Counted from the stretch's first letter, positions 21,593 through 30,232 are shown. The stretch: DNA of 64,000 nucleotides from Anaerolineae bacterium (GCA_021324435.1 JAJPIZ010000009.1:153221-217220), one strand, 5' to 3'. The notes: a model not told the origin generated them from the letters alone. Program-made: numbers and translations.

Positions 21593-23608
21593 TCAGGTTT
21601 GAGGTCCGGCTTGGAGCGTGAAATAGAAAGTCGAGCCTTTGCCTTCTTCACTCTCCAGCCAGATGCGCCCGCCATGAGTCTCAACGATCCTTTTGACGAG
21701 CGCCAGCCCAACGCCGGTGCCCTCACTCCTGGGGTCGAGTTTGTTGAATAGACCGAAGATGCGGTCATGAAATTGCGGCGCGATGCCCACGCCGTTATCG
21801 CGCACAAAGAAGACAGGCTTGCCATCTTCGTATCCAGACAGACCGACTTCGACCAGCGGATCGTTTTGATCGCCCATGAATTTTGCGGAATTGTCAATCA
21901 GATTTTGCAGGATTTCCAACAGGCGGGCGCGGTCGCCGTAAACGGCCGGAAGATCACTTTGGATGTTTACGCGGACGTGGTTGGCGGTGAGGCGGCCATG
22001 CAGAAGTTCCACTGCTTCGCGCGCCAGCGCTTCAAACGGGACCTCTTCGGGCGGATTCATCAACCGACCGATGCGCGACAGCTCGAGCAGCTCGTTCAAC
22101 AACCTCTGCATTTTTTCAGCGGCGTCGGAGATGCGCAAGATATCTTTGTTCACGCGTTCTGCGTTGTTTTCTCCGACGTCATCCCGCAGAAGCCCCACAA
22201 AACCTTTGATGGTGATGAGCGGCGCTTTGAGATCGTGCGAAACGGTGTACGTGAAGCGTTCCAGTTCGGCGTTCTTTATCTCCAGTTCGTTGATAAGCGA
22301 CTCGCGCTCGACCTCCGCCCATTTGCGGGCGGTGATGTCGCGGACAATCGTCAGGACCCGTTCCGGGCCGCTGGCCACCAGGCGCGCTTCAAAATAACGC
22401 GGCCCATCGGCGGTTTCCATTTCATATTCAAACGTATAGGTTTGGCCTGTGTTCAGCACGCGGTCGATTCCAAACAGGGTCGGGTCTGAAATCGAAGCGG
22501 GAAGCACATCCTTGATTTTCTTGTGAAGAAAATCCTCCGGCGGGACGACCGTCACCATGTCGTTGGACTTGATAAAGTCGAGAAAGGTCCCGTCTTTGTT
22601 TAATTCGAAAATCATGTCGGGAATCGCGTCGAGCAATGCGCGCGTGCGATGTTCGCTTTCACGCAGGGCCTGTTCCGCTTTTTTCTTTTCGGTAATGTCA
22701 TAGAACATAGCCAGGATGTTGGTCTGACCGGACAATTCCATCAACTCATAAAAAGCCAGGGCGTTTCGGATTTCTCCACTGGGTTGTTTGAAATCATACT
22801 CAACGTTCTGGAGGGACCGTTTCTCTTTCAACTCTTTGACGAATTCATCCCGTTCGGGCTGACCGCCATCCCACGTGCCCAATTCGACTGCGGTCTTGCC
22901 GATCGAATTTACCGGATCCAGTCCACTGATTTGCCAGAAGGCTTGATTGGCCTCGATGAAACGCCCATCCTCCAAATTTGTGATGCAGATGGCCACCGCG
23001 CTCGATTGAAAGAACTTGCGAAAGCGTTCCTCGCTGGCGCGCACTTCCTCCAGTGACTGCCGCGCGCCTCTTAAGATGGTATACATCAACATGGCAGTGA
23101 GGATGAAAACCCCGGTCAGATCAATGGCAATGTTATATACATCATCGGGAATAAACTGAAATATTCCCTGCACTTCGGCAAACGCCATTCCCCAAATCGA
23201 GAGAATACTGAAGAAGACCAGCGCCGCCGCGATTTCCCAACCCATTACCAGACCACAGATAATGATGATGACCAGTTGACCCATGACGGCCACGTCGCGC
23301 ACTCCGTCTGCGGTCCACGCCTGATAAACCATCGCGCCCCACGAGAAAAATACAAGGAAGATACTTGCCGGCTGAGTATAGCCGCGGCGGATCACCGCCA
23401 TCAGGATAAAAATAATAAGGATCAACCCTTCCAACACAAGGCTGGTCCTGTTTATGAAACTTATTCCTCTCGCAACGCGCGGGATCAACACCAGGATCAA
23501 TACCGCGATCCCTGCCCAGCAGATGAAATAAAGAAGCTGCGCCCGCCTCGTCTTTTCTTTATCGGCAAAGACCGGAGAGACCAAAAAATCCCGGATACGT
23601 CTAATCAC
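21593..23608 (-). CDS. Orphan membrane sensor histidine kinase with two PAS domains
   Basis: A 671-residue kinase starting at GTG 23608. About six membrane segments (25-190) form the sensor, followed by two PAS domains (about 193-315 and 318-435). The HisKA dimerisation helix carries the phosphoacceptor His in FTYTVSHDLKAPL (about 455). The HATPase_c domain has the N-box LQNLIDNSAKF, G1 VRDNGVGIAP and G2 GTGVGLALVKRIVETHGG. No response regulator gene is adjacent, so its partner is elsewhere. The stimulus is unknown. Confidence 0.92.
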   Translation of the reverse strand: MIRRIRDFLVSPVFADKEKTRRAQLLYFICWAGIAVLILVLIPRVARGISFINRTSLVLEGLILIIFILMAVIRRGYTQPASIFLVFFSWGAMVYQAWTADGVRDVAVMGQLVIIIICGLVMGWEIAAALVFFSILSIWGMAFAEVQGIFQFIPDDVYNIAIDLTGVFILTAMLMYTILRGARQSLEEVRASEERFRKFFQSSAVAICITNLEDGRFIEANQAFWQISGLDPVNSIGKTAVELGTWDGGQPERDEFVKELKEKRSLQNVEYDFKQPSGEIRNALAFYELMELSGQTNILAMFYDITEKKKAEQALRESEHRTRALLDAIPDMIFELNKDGTFLDFIKSNDMVTVVPPEDFLHKKIKDVLPASISDPTLFGIDRVLNTGQTYTFEYEMETADGPRYFEARLVASGPERVLTIVRDITARKWAEVERESLINELEIKNAELERFTYTVSHDLKAPLITIKGFVGLLRDDVGENNAERVNKDILRISDAAEKMQRLLNELLELSRIGRLMNPPEEVPFEALAREAVELLHGRLTANHVRVNIQSDLPAVYGDRARLLEILQNLIDNSAKFMGDQNDPLVEVGLSGYEDGKPVFFVRDNGVGIAPQFHDRIFGLFNKLDPRSEGTGVGLALVKRIVETHGGRIWLESEEGKGSTFYFTLQAGPQT

Positions 23609-23665
23609 GCGGTTCTCTTTCGATCATCATTATATATCATTGTCCTGCCTCGGGCTGAATAGAAA

Positions 23666-24010
23666 TTATCTTGGAATAATCACTACCCTCATTACATATT
23701 TATTCACGCCGCCAAATCGGTATTTGTATTCCTCATCCCCGCGCATGAAGTCGAACTCGGTTCGGCCATGTTCGCACGCCCATTGGATTTGATGGGCGAG
23801 CAGAACCCAGCCGGGGAAAAGTTCGATGAAGTCGCGGCCCACGCCGGAGTTGTAGCCCCATAGTTTGTTTTTGTAGTCGAAATTCACAGCCGCCGCGGCT
23901 TTGACTCCGCCCACTTCGAGAAAGGCCAGCCACAAGTATCCATGCTGAAACGCGGACGCGAGCGCGGCGGTCATTTGGGCGCGCCTCGTCTGTTTACAAA
24001 CACAGATGAA
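23666..24010 (-). pseudogene. C-terminal fragment of a FemAB/BioF2-like GNAT acyltransferase
   Basis: Reading from about 24010 to the stop at 23666 gives roughly 115 residues matching the C-terminal half of GNAT_6 (BioF2-like/FemAB-related) proteins: YLWLAFLEVGGVKAAAAVNF, GVGRDFIELFPGWVLLAHQI and EFDFMRGDEEYKYRFG. Whole proteins are about 350 residues, so the N-terminal two thirds is missing. Upstream the same frame turns into unrelated sequence opposite a hydrophobic plus-strand frame. I take it as a truncated, non-functional copy. Confidence 0.6.
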
Positions 24011-24196
24011 CTGAGCCGCAAGACCCGCAAAACAATTCTGAAATTTTATATTCCCTATTTCATCGTCGCCTACTTGATTGCATTCTTCCTGCCCCAAAAT
24101 GGAAAATTTCTGGCGATCATCGGGTTGATCATCCTTGGTTATTTTATCGTCAGCGTATTCTTCCTGAGATATTTCCTCGCCTCCTCATCAAGGTAA
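23985..24196 (+). other. Open frame encoding two hydrophobic segments; possible gene remnant
   Basis: The plus-strand frame ending at 24196 encodes KFYIPYFIVAYLIAFF and FLAIIGLIILGYFIVSVFFL, two convincing membrane helices. No ribosome binding site or convincing start is seen, since the only ATG in frame (23942) lies inside the acyltransferase fragment. It may be the 3' end of a membrane protein gene placed here by a rearrangement. No family is recognised. Confidence 0.3.
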
Positions 24197-24349
24197 AACG
24201 AGGGCGGGAAATCGCCAGCGGTGATAACGCCCATTAAACGCGCGCCCGCTTCGAGGTCCGAAGAGAGGCGGGCAAGAAATCTTCTTGACAGCCGTGCTAT
24301 ACTTTTCATAGAAAGGTCGCGCCGTTTTTTGTCAGCAAAGGAGAGCAAA

Positions 24350-24568
24350 ATGGCAGAGAGCGTCTATAAAGTCATCGAGTTGGTTGGGACAAGCACCGAG
24401 TCGTGGGAGAAGGCCGCCGCGGCCGCGGTCGCCACTGCTTCCAAAAGCCTGTCAGACCTGCGCATCGCCGAGGTCGTGCAACTGGACATGCAGATCGAGG
24501 ACGGCAAGGTGGCGCAATATCGGGCCAAACTAAAAGTATCGTTCAAATATCATCAAGGTGACGACTAG
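24350..24568 (+). CDS. Dodecin (small flavin-binding protein)
   Basis: A 72-residue dodecin: MAESVYKVIELVGTSTESWE at the N-terminus, a helix rich in Ala (KAAAAAVATASKSL) and the strand LRIAEVVQLDMQIEDGKV. Dodecins form hollow dodecamers that store riboflavin, FMN or CoA. ATG 24350 has GGAGAG upstream. A hairpin terminator follows. Confidence 0.93.
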   Translation: MAESVYKVIELVGTSTESWEKAAAAAVATASKSLSDLRIAEVVQLDMQIEDGKVAQYRAKLKVSFKYHQGDD

Positions 24569-24574
24569 CAAATG

Positions 24575-24599
24575 GGCGCAGGAAAATCTCTCCTGCGCC
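24575..24599 (+). terminator. Terminator after dodecin
   Basis: A perfect stem GGCGCAGGA / TCCTGCGCC followed by TGTGATTTT. Confidence 0.65.
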
Positions 24600-24640
24600 T
24601 GTGATTTTGGAAAATTGGAGTGATTAACATCGAGAATATA

Positions 24641-24698
24641 TGTCATTCTGAGGGAGCAAAGCGACCGAAGAATCTCGCCGCTACGCTCAGGGTGACAC
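24641..24698. repeat. Interspersed repeat, TGTCATTCTGAG family
   Basis: An element with TGTCATTCTGAGGGAGCAAAG at the left and CTACGCTCAGGGTGACAC at the right, around CGAAGAATCTCG. Related copies are at 43842-43918 and 61433-61517. The rest of the gap between dodecin and msrB (24600-24752) shows nothing else clear. Confidence 0.8.
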
Positions 24699-24752
24699 AC
24701 AGTTATATGTTTGAATTTAGGTACTTCTAGAAAATTAACTTAGAGGTGTGTG

Positions 24753-25226
24753 ATGAAAAATTATGTCAAACCCACGGATGCTGAACTTCGTCAGATTTTG
24801 TCTTCCATGCAATACGAGGTGACTCAGCACGAAGGCACCGAGCCGCCTTTCAACAACGAGTATTGGAACAACAAACACGCCGGACTCTACGTGGATGTAG
24901 TCTCGGGCGAGCCGCTGTTTAGCTCACTGGACAAATACGACTCGGGCACGGGCTGGCCGAGTTTCACCAAACCGTTGGAGCCGAATAACATTGTCACTCA
25001 TACAGACTTTAAACTTTTCCTGCCGCGCACGGAAGTACGATCCAAGCACGCCGATTCTCATCTGGGTCATGTCTTCGACGATGGCCCGGCACCGACCGGT
25101 CTGCGGTATTGCATGAACTCCGCGGCGTTGCGATTCATTCCCGTGGAACGATTGAAAGAGGAGGGGTACGAAGAGTATCTATCCTTGTTCAGTAAGGAAA
25201 CGAAAGATCAAAGCGATGAAAGGTGA
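24753..25226 (+). CDS. msrB: Peptide-methionine (R)-S-oxide reductase MsrB
   Basis: A 157-residue MsrB that reduces methionine-R-sulfoxide in proteins. The catalytic site is RYCMNSAAL (Cys120), with [14 protein letters not shown] (His103 and His106) and SGTGWPSF also conserved. The two CxxC zinc pairs of many MsrBs are absent ([15 protein letters not shown]), so this is the zinc-free type. ATG 24753 is used; a GTG at 24750 precedes it. The next gene overlaps by 11 bp. Confidence 0.95.
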   Translation: MKNYVKPTDAELRQILSSMQYEVTQHEGTEPPFNNEYWNNKHAGLYVDVVSGEPLFSSLDKYDSGTGWPSFTKPLEPNNIVTHTDFKLFLPRTEVRSKHADSHLGHVFDDGPAPTGLRYCMNSAALRFIPVERLKEEGYEEYLSLFSKETKDQSDER

Positions 25227-25605
25227 AAACGCAAAAGACTTGACCGCGCTCCTGACGGATCTGTCGAAGGAAGAGTATTGCTACCTCACCACCACCGGCC
25301 GCGTCAGCGGAAAGCCGCATGAGATCGAGATATGGTTCGGCGTGCTGGACGGCAAACTGTATCTTTTATCCGGCGGCGGAGCGGACTCGGATTGGGTCAA
25401 GAATTTAATGAAGAATCCAAAGGTCAAGGTGCGAATCGCAAAGCATAAATTTATCGGCCATGCGCGCGCATTGAAGGATGTGAAAGAAGACGCGCCAGTG
25501 AGAAAGTTGCTGGATGGCAAATATCAAGGCTGGCGCGAGGGACGTCGGTTGAGCAAATGGGCGCGGACGGCATTGGCCGTGGAGATTGAGCTCGATTCGC
25601 GCTGA
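25216..25605 (+). CDS. Split-barrel flavin/F420-dependent oxidoreductase-like protein
   Basis: A 129-residue protein of the deazaflavin-dependent nitroreductase/PNPOx-like split beta-barrel group: [20 protein letters not shown] (about 20-39), [11 protein letters not shown] and [15 protein letters not shown]. Members bind FMN or F420 and reduce quinones, nitro compounds or enones. The gene overlaps the msrB 3' end, so the two redox genes are coupled. Which cofactor it uses cannot be told. Confidence 0.8.
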   Translation: MKGENAKDLTALLTDLSKEEYCYLTTTGRVSGKPHEIEIWFGVLDGKLYLLSGGGADSDWVKNLMKNPKVKVRIAKHKFIGHARALKDVKEDAPVRKLLDGKYQGWREGRRLSKWARTALAVEIELDSR

Positions 25606-25635
25606 GCAGAGCGCCCTACCCGTCACTTCGTGACA

Positions 25636-25666
25636 CCCTCCCCAAATTCGAAGAATTTGGGGAGGG
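25636..25666 (+). terminator. Hairpin after the split-barrel gene; C-rich palindrome repeat
   Basis: A perfect stem CCCTCCCCAAATTC / GAATTTGGGGAGGG, related to the palindrome at 4715-4745 including the flanking GGGGTGGGGC-like bases. Confidence 0.6.
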
Positions 25667-25709
25667 ATGGGGTGGGGCTTTGAGGATTAAAGTATGGCAT
25701 CCAAGAAAA

Positions 25710-25979
25710 ACCGGCGTGCAGGTACAGGCCCTTTGCCGGGGTGTGGTGGCGACGGAATTCCACACGCACGTCGGCACGGAGACGAGCCGATTCCCGGCCG
25801 CGATCATCATGCAACCCGAAGATGTAGTGACCGCTTCATTGGCCGGACTCAAACTGGGCGAGGTGGTCTGCGTCCCGGGTTTGCAAGACCCCAAATTGCT
25901 GGCGCAAATCTTTGAAAGCGAGCAACGCTTCTTTGAGGAGACGAGGGGCGGAAGGCTGGCGGAGAGATATAAAGCGTAG
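25710..25979 (+). pseudogene. C-terminal remnant of a short-chain dehydrogenase
   Basis: About 90 residues match the last third of an SDR: TGVQVQALCRGVVATEFHTH corresponds to the usual GVxVQALCPGxxxTEFH, followed by PEDVVTASLAGLKLGEVVCVPG. The cofactor-binding and Y-x-x-x-K parts are missing and nothing upstream supplies them; the preceding DNA is the repeat hairpin. The remaining frame is open, so the deletion is probably recent or the fragment is tolerated. Confidence 0.65.
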
Positions 25980-26022
25980 CCGTTATTTCAGCGATGCCTG
26001 CAAAGTTACATTCATAAAGCGT

Positions 26023-26028
26023 TATAAT
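26023..26028 (+). promoter_or_regulatory. -10 element of the DUF4258/YgiT pair, leaderless-like
   Basis: TATAAT lies eight bases before the ATG at 26037, and no ribosome binding site lies between. Confidence 0.5.
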
Positions 26029-26036
26029 ACGCGGCG

Positions 26037-26350
26037 ATGAACATCCAAGACATCGTCTCTGCCATTCAAGGGAAACACATTCTCATCACGGACCACGCGG
26101 ACGAAGAGGCGCAGACAATCGTCTTACATTTGACGAAATATTCTTTAGCGTGTTGCAGGGCGAGATCATCGAAGATTATCCAACGGACAAGCCTTATCCG
26201 AGTTGCTTGATTTATGGAAACAATTTCGAGAATGAACCGATCCACAGTGTTTGGGCTTACAATGCACAGACTCGCTGGGCTGTGTTGATCACAGTTTATC
26301 GTCCCGATCCAGACCGCTGGATCAATTGGCGCGAAAGGAGAAAGGAATGA
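26037..26350 (+). pseudogene. DUF4258 protein (toxin-like) with a -1 frameshift
   Basis: Translation from ATG 26037 gives MNIQDIVSAIQGKHILITDH and continues to about 26112 (DHADEEAQ). The family sequence then continues in another frame as ADNRLTFDEIFFSVLQGEII and on to DRWINWRERRKE at 26350. A single missing base near 26110 explains this; a programmed -1 slip would also fit, though no slippery heptamer is seen. DUF4258 proteins paired with a YgiT-type zinc-finger gene form toxin-antitoxin-like modules related to MqsRA. The next gene overlaps by 4 bp. Confidence 0.65.
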
Positions 26351-26589
26351 GACCTTTTAAAAAATGCCCTGTTTGCGGCGGGGAACTGGTTGAAAAGGAA
26401 GTGGAAAAACTGCTGAAAGGCGGCGTGAACACTGCCGTGCTGAAAGTGACTGCCGAAGTGTGCCTGCGATGTGGCGAGCGCCTTTATTCGGAAGAGACGG
26501 TGCGCCGTTTTGAGCAAATCCGCCAGAAACTGGCAAGCGAAGATGTGGCGGAATTTCAGTTGCTGGGACAGACCTATCAGGTTGCATAA
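26347..26589 (+). CDS. YgiT-type zinc finger protein (antitoxin-like)
   Basis: An 80-residue protein with two zinc-binding CxxC pairs: KKCPVCGGELVEKEVEKLL and EVCLRCGERLYSEETVRRFE. This is the N-terminal domain type of MqsA/YgiT antitoxins without the C-terminal helix-turn-helix. Start ATG 26347 overlaps the stop of the DUF4258 frame (ATGA), the usual order for the pair. With the toxin frame broken, this gene may be an orphan antitoxin. Confidence 0.8.
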   Translation: MRPFKKCPVCGGELVEKEVEKLLKGGVNTAVLKVTAEVCLRCGERLYSEETVRRFEQIRQKLASEDVAEFQLLGQTYQVA

Positions 26590-26637
26590 CAGGAAACGAT
26601 AAGATCATGGAGGAACCAATGGCTTGCCCATACCGAC

Positions 26638-26832
26638 TTGAATCAAGCACTATTAGAGAAACCACTTCCCAACACGAAGGTCCCGCGGGGCGACATTGAC
26701 GAGGCGCTTCGCTTGATTAGAGAAATTATGCGACTATTTGCAGACCATCTTTTGCAGAACCAAGTTGATTACAACCAGATTATTGTTGTTGGCGACGCCG
26801 AAGTACTTGCACGATTATTGGAATCGTTGTAA
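26638..26832 (+). CDS. Short hypothetical protein or remnant
   Basis: A 64-residue frame beginning with TTG. The helix-forming part DIDEALRLIREIMRLFADHL and VDYNQIIVVGDAEVLARLLE look like real protein, but there is no good start or ribosome binding site. It is possibly the 3' remnant of a longer gene near the decayed toxin pair. No family is recognised. Confidence 0.35.
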   Translation: MNQALLEKPLPNTKVPRGDIDEALRLIREIMRLFADHLLQNQVDYNQIIVVGDAEVLARLLESL

Positions 26833-26954
26833 AACTCTTCTTAAAGTCGCTTGACCCAGGGATAGTCAATTGATCCAAAAAACATCTAGGACTGGCCTCA
26901 TCCGCCGGTCTTTTCTTTTATCCAGTACAATCCATCTACACACAGGAGAGAGCC

Positions 26955-28289
26955 ATGGGCGTCATGCTACAAACTTTTTACTGGGACTGTCCGCGCGAGG
27001 AGAAAAAAGAATTCCAGTGGTGGAATACGGTCCGCGAACAAATCCCCTCGCTGGCGAAAGCCGGATTCACCGCGCTGTGGCTTCCGCCCGTCCACAAAGC
27101 GGCGAATCTCGCCGGTCCCTCGATGGGCTACGACCCCTACGATTATTACGACCTCGGCGAGTTCGACCAGAAAGGGACGATCCCCACCTGGTTCGGCTCG
27201 AAGAAGGACTTGCTGGCGCTGATCGCCGAGGCGCATCAAAACAAGATGGGCGTCATCGCCGACATCGTCATCAACCACAATTCCGGCGCGGATGCGCAGG
27301 AGGTCAACCCGATCACGGGTCAATCGCGCTGGACGTTGTTTAATCCAAAGAGCGGCAAGTTTCCGCGCAATTGGGAATCGTTTCATCCCAACATGTACGA
27401 GTCATGGGACGAGTCGGCGTTCGGCGACATGCCCGATCTGTCGCACCGCAATCCGTACGTTTACGCGGAACTTCTCAAATTGGCGCGCTGGCTGATTGAA
27501 GAAATCGGCTTCGACGGCTTCCGCTACGACTTTGTCAAAGGCTACGGCGCGAATACGATTACCGCGATTCAGGAATATCGCTACATGCGCGATGGCAAGC
27601 AAGTCATTCCATACGGTGTGGCCGAATTCTGGGACAACGCGCGCGCCATCGAGAACTGGGTGGACCTCGCCAATTTTTCCAACAGCAATCCGGTGGATGC
27701 CTTCGATTTCCCTCTGCGCGAAATGCTCAAGGGTCTGTGCGACTCGTACGGCTTCAACCTGCACAACCTCGAAACCTGGGAGACCGTCCTGCAAAAGCAA
27801 CCGCAGACCACTGTCACCTTTGTCGAGAACCACGACCTGCGCGACGAGGGCCGTCCCATCGTCAACGACAAACTGCTCGCCTACAGTTACATCCTAACGC
27901 ACGAAGGCTATCCCTGCGTCTTCTGGCGCGACTATTTCAATTACAACCTCGCACTGCGCGACACATCCAACGGCATTGATGCTCTCATTCAAGTCCACGA
28001 AAGATATGCGGGCGGCGCGGCGCAGACTCTTTATCTCAGCGACGATCTTTACATCATGCAACGCACGGGCTATGACGACAAACCCGGATTGATCTATGTG
28101 CTCAACAACCGCGGCGACATCTGGCAGGGCAACTGGGTCACCACACGATGGAGCAACGCATCCTTCCGCCCCTTGGCCTGGTGGAGCAAAAACGATCTCT
28201 CGCGCCCCGACGATCAATCCACGGGGCCCGATGGCCGCGGTCAATTCTTCGCGCCGCCGAGAGGGTTTACAGTCTACACTCCGCGCTGA
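26955..28289 (+). CDS. Cytoplasmic alpha-amylase (GH13)
   Basis: A 444-residue glycoside hydrolase family 13 enzyme without a signal peptide. Conserved regions: I DIVINH (103-108), II GFRYDFVKG (nucleophile Asp192), III GVAEFWD (acid/base Glu224) and IV FVENHD (Asp294). A C-terminal beta domain with LYLSDDLYIMQRTGYDD follows. It hydrolyses alpha-1,4 glucans inside the cell, probably glycogen or imported maltodextrins. The glgC gene at 44207-45445 provides the synthetic side. CACAGGAGAG precedes the ATG. Confidence 0.93.
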   Translation: MGVMLQTFYWDCPREEKKEFQWWNTVREQIPSLAKAGFTALWLPPVHKAANLAGPSMGYDPYDYYDLGEFDQKGTIPTWFGSKKDLLALIAEAHQNKMGVIADIVINHNSGADAQEVNPITGQSRWTLFNPKSGKFPRNWESFHPNMYESWDESAFGDMPDLSHRNPYVYAELLKLARWLIEEIGFDGFRYDFVKGYGANTITAIQEYRYMRDGKQVIPYGVAEFWDNARAIENWVDLANFSNSNPVDAFDFPLREMLKGLCDSYGFNLHNLETWETVLQKQPQTTVTFVENHDLRDEGRPIVNDKLLAYSYILTHEGYPCVFWRDYFNYNLALRDTSNGIDALIQVHERYAGGAAQTLYLSDDLYIMQRTGYDDKPGLIYVLNNRGDIWQGNWVTTRWSNASFRPLAWWSKNDLSRPDDQSTGPDGRGQFFAPPRGFTVYTPR

Positions 28290-28312
28290 GCCTCTTCGCG
28301 CTGAGCGGAGGA

Positions 28313-28488
28313 AAAATAAACGCGAATTTTACGAATGTGCGAATGCCGCGAATACATTCGTAAAATTTGCAAATTCGCGCCATTCGCGTTTGAAAATGCG
28401 ACGAAGCATTCACCATGCTCAAGCCGCCGCCTTGAGCGAAAAGAGTCTTTTGATCTTACTTTGTGACCTTTGTGTCCTTCGTGGTTAA
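28313..28488. repeat. Repeat-rich spacer between amylase and YbaK-type genes
   Basis: This spacer holds an inverted repeat (AACGCGAATTTTACGAATGTG with GAATACATTCGTAAAATTTG, then ATTCGCGCCATTCGCGTTTG) at 28313-28400. It also holds a CTTTGTGTCCTTCGTGGTTAAA segment at 28455-28488 of the kind found at 44104-44190 and 62201-62285. No gene is seen in it. Confidence 0.75.
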
Positions 28489-28491
28489 AAA

Positions 28492-28980
28492 ATGAGCGAC
28501 ACCGACATCCACCAGCAACTCTGTGACCTCCTCGACCGCGCGGGCGCGGCGTACCGCGTCGTTGAACATGAACCGGAGGGCCGCACGGAATTCATTGCCA
28601 AAATCCGCGGCAACAAGCCGGAGCAGGCGATCAAATCCATCGTGGTGCAGGTCCGTTTTGGAAAGAAGGATAGTAAATATTATCTGGCCAACGTCCCCGG
28701 TCACTGCCGCATTGACCTCGACGCGCTCAAGAAACTATTCAACGCCGAGAGCGCCGCGTTCGCCGCGCGCGAAAAGGCCGAAGCGTTGACCGGATGTGTG
28801 ATCGGCGCGATTCCACCCTTCTCTTTCAGCGACCAGTTATCGGTCCTGGCCGACCCGTTGATTCATCAAAATCAAGAAGTCGTCTTCAACGCCGGCCGCC
28901 TCGACCGATCCATCTTCATGAAATCCGAAGATTTTTTTCGCATCGCAAATCCAAAAACGGCAGACATTGCGTTGAAATAA
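28492..28980 (+). CDS. YbaK/EbsC-type aminoacyl-tRNA deacylase
   Basis: A 162-residue stand-alone editing domain. Family marks include KSIVVQVRFGKKDSKYYLAN (about 48-67), LTGCVIGAIPPFSF (about 99-112) and EVVFNAGRLDRSIFM (about 129-143). These proteins hydrolyse mischarged tRNA (for example Cys- or Ala-tRNAPro). The exact specificity is unknown. Confidence 0.85.
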   Translation: MSDTDIHQQLCDLLDRAGAAYRVVEHEPEGRTEFIAKIRGNKPEQAIKSIVVQVRFGKKDSKYYLANVPGHCRIDLDALKKLFNAESAAFAAREKAEALTGCVIGAIPPFSFSDQLSVLADPLIHQNQEVVFNAGRLDRSIFMKSEDFFRIANPKTADIALK

Positions 28981-29027
28981 CGCGTCTTTGAATTTCAACT
29001 TATTTGCGCTAAGATTGGCGTGCGAAG

Positions 29028-29123
29028 ATGAAATCATTTTTGATGTCTCTGCTGGTTACTTTGCTTTTCCTGGCCGGAGTTCTTCTGCAATTGGGGCTTT
29101 CCGGTGCCGTCGTCTGGGCGTAG
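29028..29123 (+). CDS. Tiny single-span membrane protein (31 aa)
   Basis: ATG 29028 to TAG 29123 encodes KSFLMSLLVTLLFLAGVLLQ and a short tail, one membrane helix. TAAGAT lies 13 bases upstream of the start and there is no ribosome binding site. It precedes another membrane protein gene by 33 bp. This rests only on composition and position. Confidence 0.4.
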   Translation: MKSFLMSLLVTLLFLAGVLLQLGLSGAVVWA

Positions 29124-29156
29124 TTGAAGTTTGAACTACAATACAACGGAGGTCGA

Positions 29157-29501
29157 ATGTACGAACATCAAAAACAGCCGCTGGCAAGCCGCCGAAAATT
29201 TCTTAAGCGCCTGGCGTTGAACGCCGTGATCGGCGCGGCCATTCTCTTTGTGTCGCTGGGCATCGGCATCCTGGGCTATCACTTCCTCGAGGGATTATCG
29301 TGGCTCGACTCGTTGTTGAACGCTTCGATGATCCTCGGTGGCATGGGCCCCGTGGATCGCTTGCAAACCCCGGCAGGAAAAATCTTCGCCTCATTCTACG
29401 CACTGTATTCGGGCGTTGTCCTGCTGGCCTCGGTCGGCGTGCTGGCCGCGCCCATCTTCCATCGCTTTTTGCATCATTTTCATCTTGCTGACGAAAAGTG
29501 A
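29157..29501 (+). CDS. Small membrane protein, unknown function
   Basis: A 114-residue protein with a basic N-terminus (SRRKFLKRLALN) and about three hydrophobic segments. The core LNASMILGGMGPVDRLQTPA followed by GKIFASFYALYSGVVLLASV looks like a conserved family with a pore-like loop between two helices, reminiscent of ion-channel re-entrant regions but not a clear match. GGAGGTCGA precedes ATG 29157. Confidence 0.65.
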   Translation: MYEHQKQPLASRRKFLKRLALNAVIGAAILFVSLGIGILGYHFLEGLSWLDSLLNASMILGGMGPVDRLQTPAGKIFASFYALYSGVVLLASVGVLAAPIFHRFLHHFHLADEK

Positions 29502-29510
29502 TTGGCTGGC

Positions 29511-29864
29511 ATGACGTTTCAAATCAAACGCGTTTATGAGCCGCCGTCAAAGGATGATGGTCTGCGCATCCTCGTGGACCGGTTGTGGCCGCGCGGCTTG
29601 TCAAAGGCCCCCCTCAAACTTGACGATTGGATGAAAGAACTCGCGCCGAGCAATGAACTGCGCAAGAGATTCGGTCATCACGAGGGCAATTGGGAGGAAT
29701 TTCAAGAACTGTATTTCAAAGAATTGGATGGGCAGTCTGATGTAGTCGAACAATTGATTCAAAAGTCCCGCACAAGGAAAGTGACTCTGCTCTTCGCGGC
29801 GAAAGACACAGAACATAATAATGCGGTCGCGCTCAAGAATTATCTCGAAAGGAAGTCGCGCTGA
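29511..29864 (+). CDS. DUF488 family protein
   Basis: A 117-residue YeaO-like DUF488 protein: FQIKRVYEPPSKDDGLRILV, DRLWPRGLSK, ELRKRFGHHEGNWEEF and KVTLLFAAKDTEHNNAVAL. The function of the family is unknown; it has been linked to metal or cofactor handling by context only. ATG 29511 is preferred to TTG 29502. The next gene starts 2 bp after the stop. Confidence 0.88.
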   Translation: MTFQIKRVYEPPSKDDGLRILVDRLWPRGLSKAPLKLDDWMKELAPSNELRKRFGHHEGNWEEFQELYFKELDGQSDVVEQLIQKSRTRKVTLLFAAKDTEHNNAVALKNYLERKSR

Positions 29865-29866
29865 CC

Positions 29867-30232
29867 ATGCCGGAGCCGCGCGCCATCCATTTTCTAGACC
29901 AACCCATCGAAGTCCTGTTCGATACGCCTCCCGTTCGCGAAAAGACTCCAGATCCTCCCAATGGATTCGTCTGGGAAGGCCGCACGTATCATGTCGTCGA
30001 ATTGCTCTCTTCGTGGAGCGACTTCACCAGGCGCGGGAAAATGGCGCGCAATATGCGTCCGTCTCATGCTGAGGTGGCGTCCGGCCGCGGCTCGCTGAAC
30101 GTGGGGCGTTTCTTCTTCCGCGTGCGCGTAGATACAAATCAAATCTTCGATCTTTACTACGACCGCGCCATGAAAGATTTGGACAATCGCAAGGGTCAAT
30201 GGTTTGTGTATCGGGAACTGACCCAAGAGTGA
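29867..30232 (+). CDS. DUF6504-like protein
   Basis: A 121-residue protein with PNGFVWEGRTYHVVELLSSW in the middle and RVDTNQIFDLYYDRAMKD near the end, the layout of the DUF6504 family (W-x-G-x-x-Y ... F-x-L-Y-Y-D-R). The function is unknown. It starts 2 bp after DUF488 and is probably translated from the same mRNA. Confidence 0.65.
   Translation: MPEPRAIHFLDQPIEVLFDTPPVREKTPDPPNGFVWEGRTYHVVELLSSWSDFTRRGKMARNMRPSHAEVASGRGSLNVGRFFFRVRVDTNQIFDLYYDRAMKDLDNRKGQWFVYRELTQE

Noticed and set aside
21493..21897. A 134-residue minus-strand frame overlapping the histidine kinase end
   Set aside because: It is an alternative frame of the kinase ATPase domain; the kinase frame carries the G1 and G2 boxes.
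25623..25894. Minus-strand frames over the SDR remnant
   Set aside because: The plus-strand reading matches the SDR C-terminus; the minus frames have no recognisable features and start within it.
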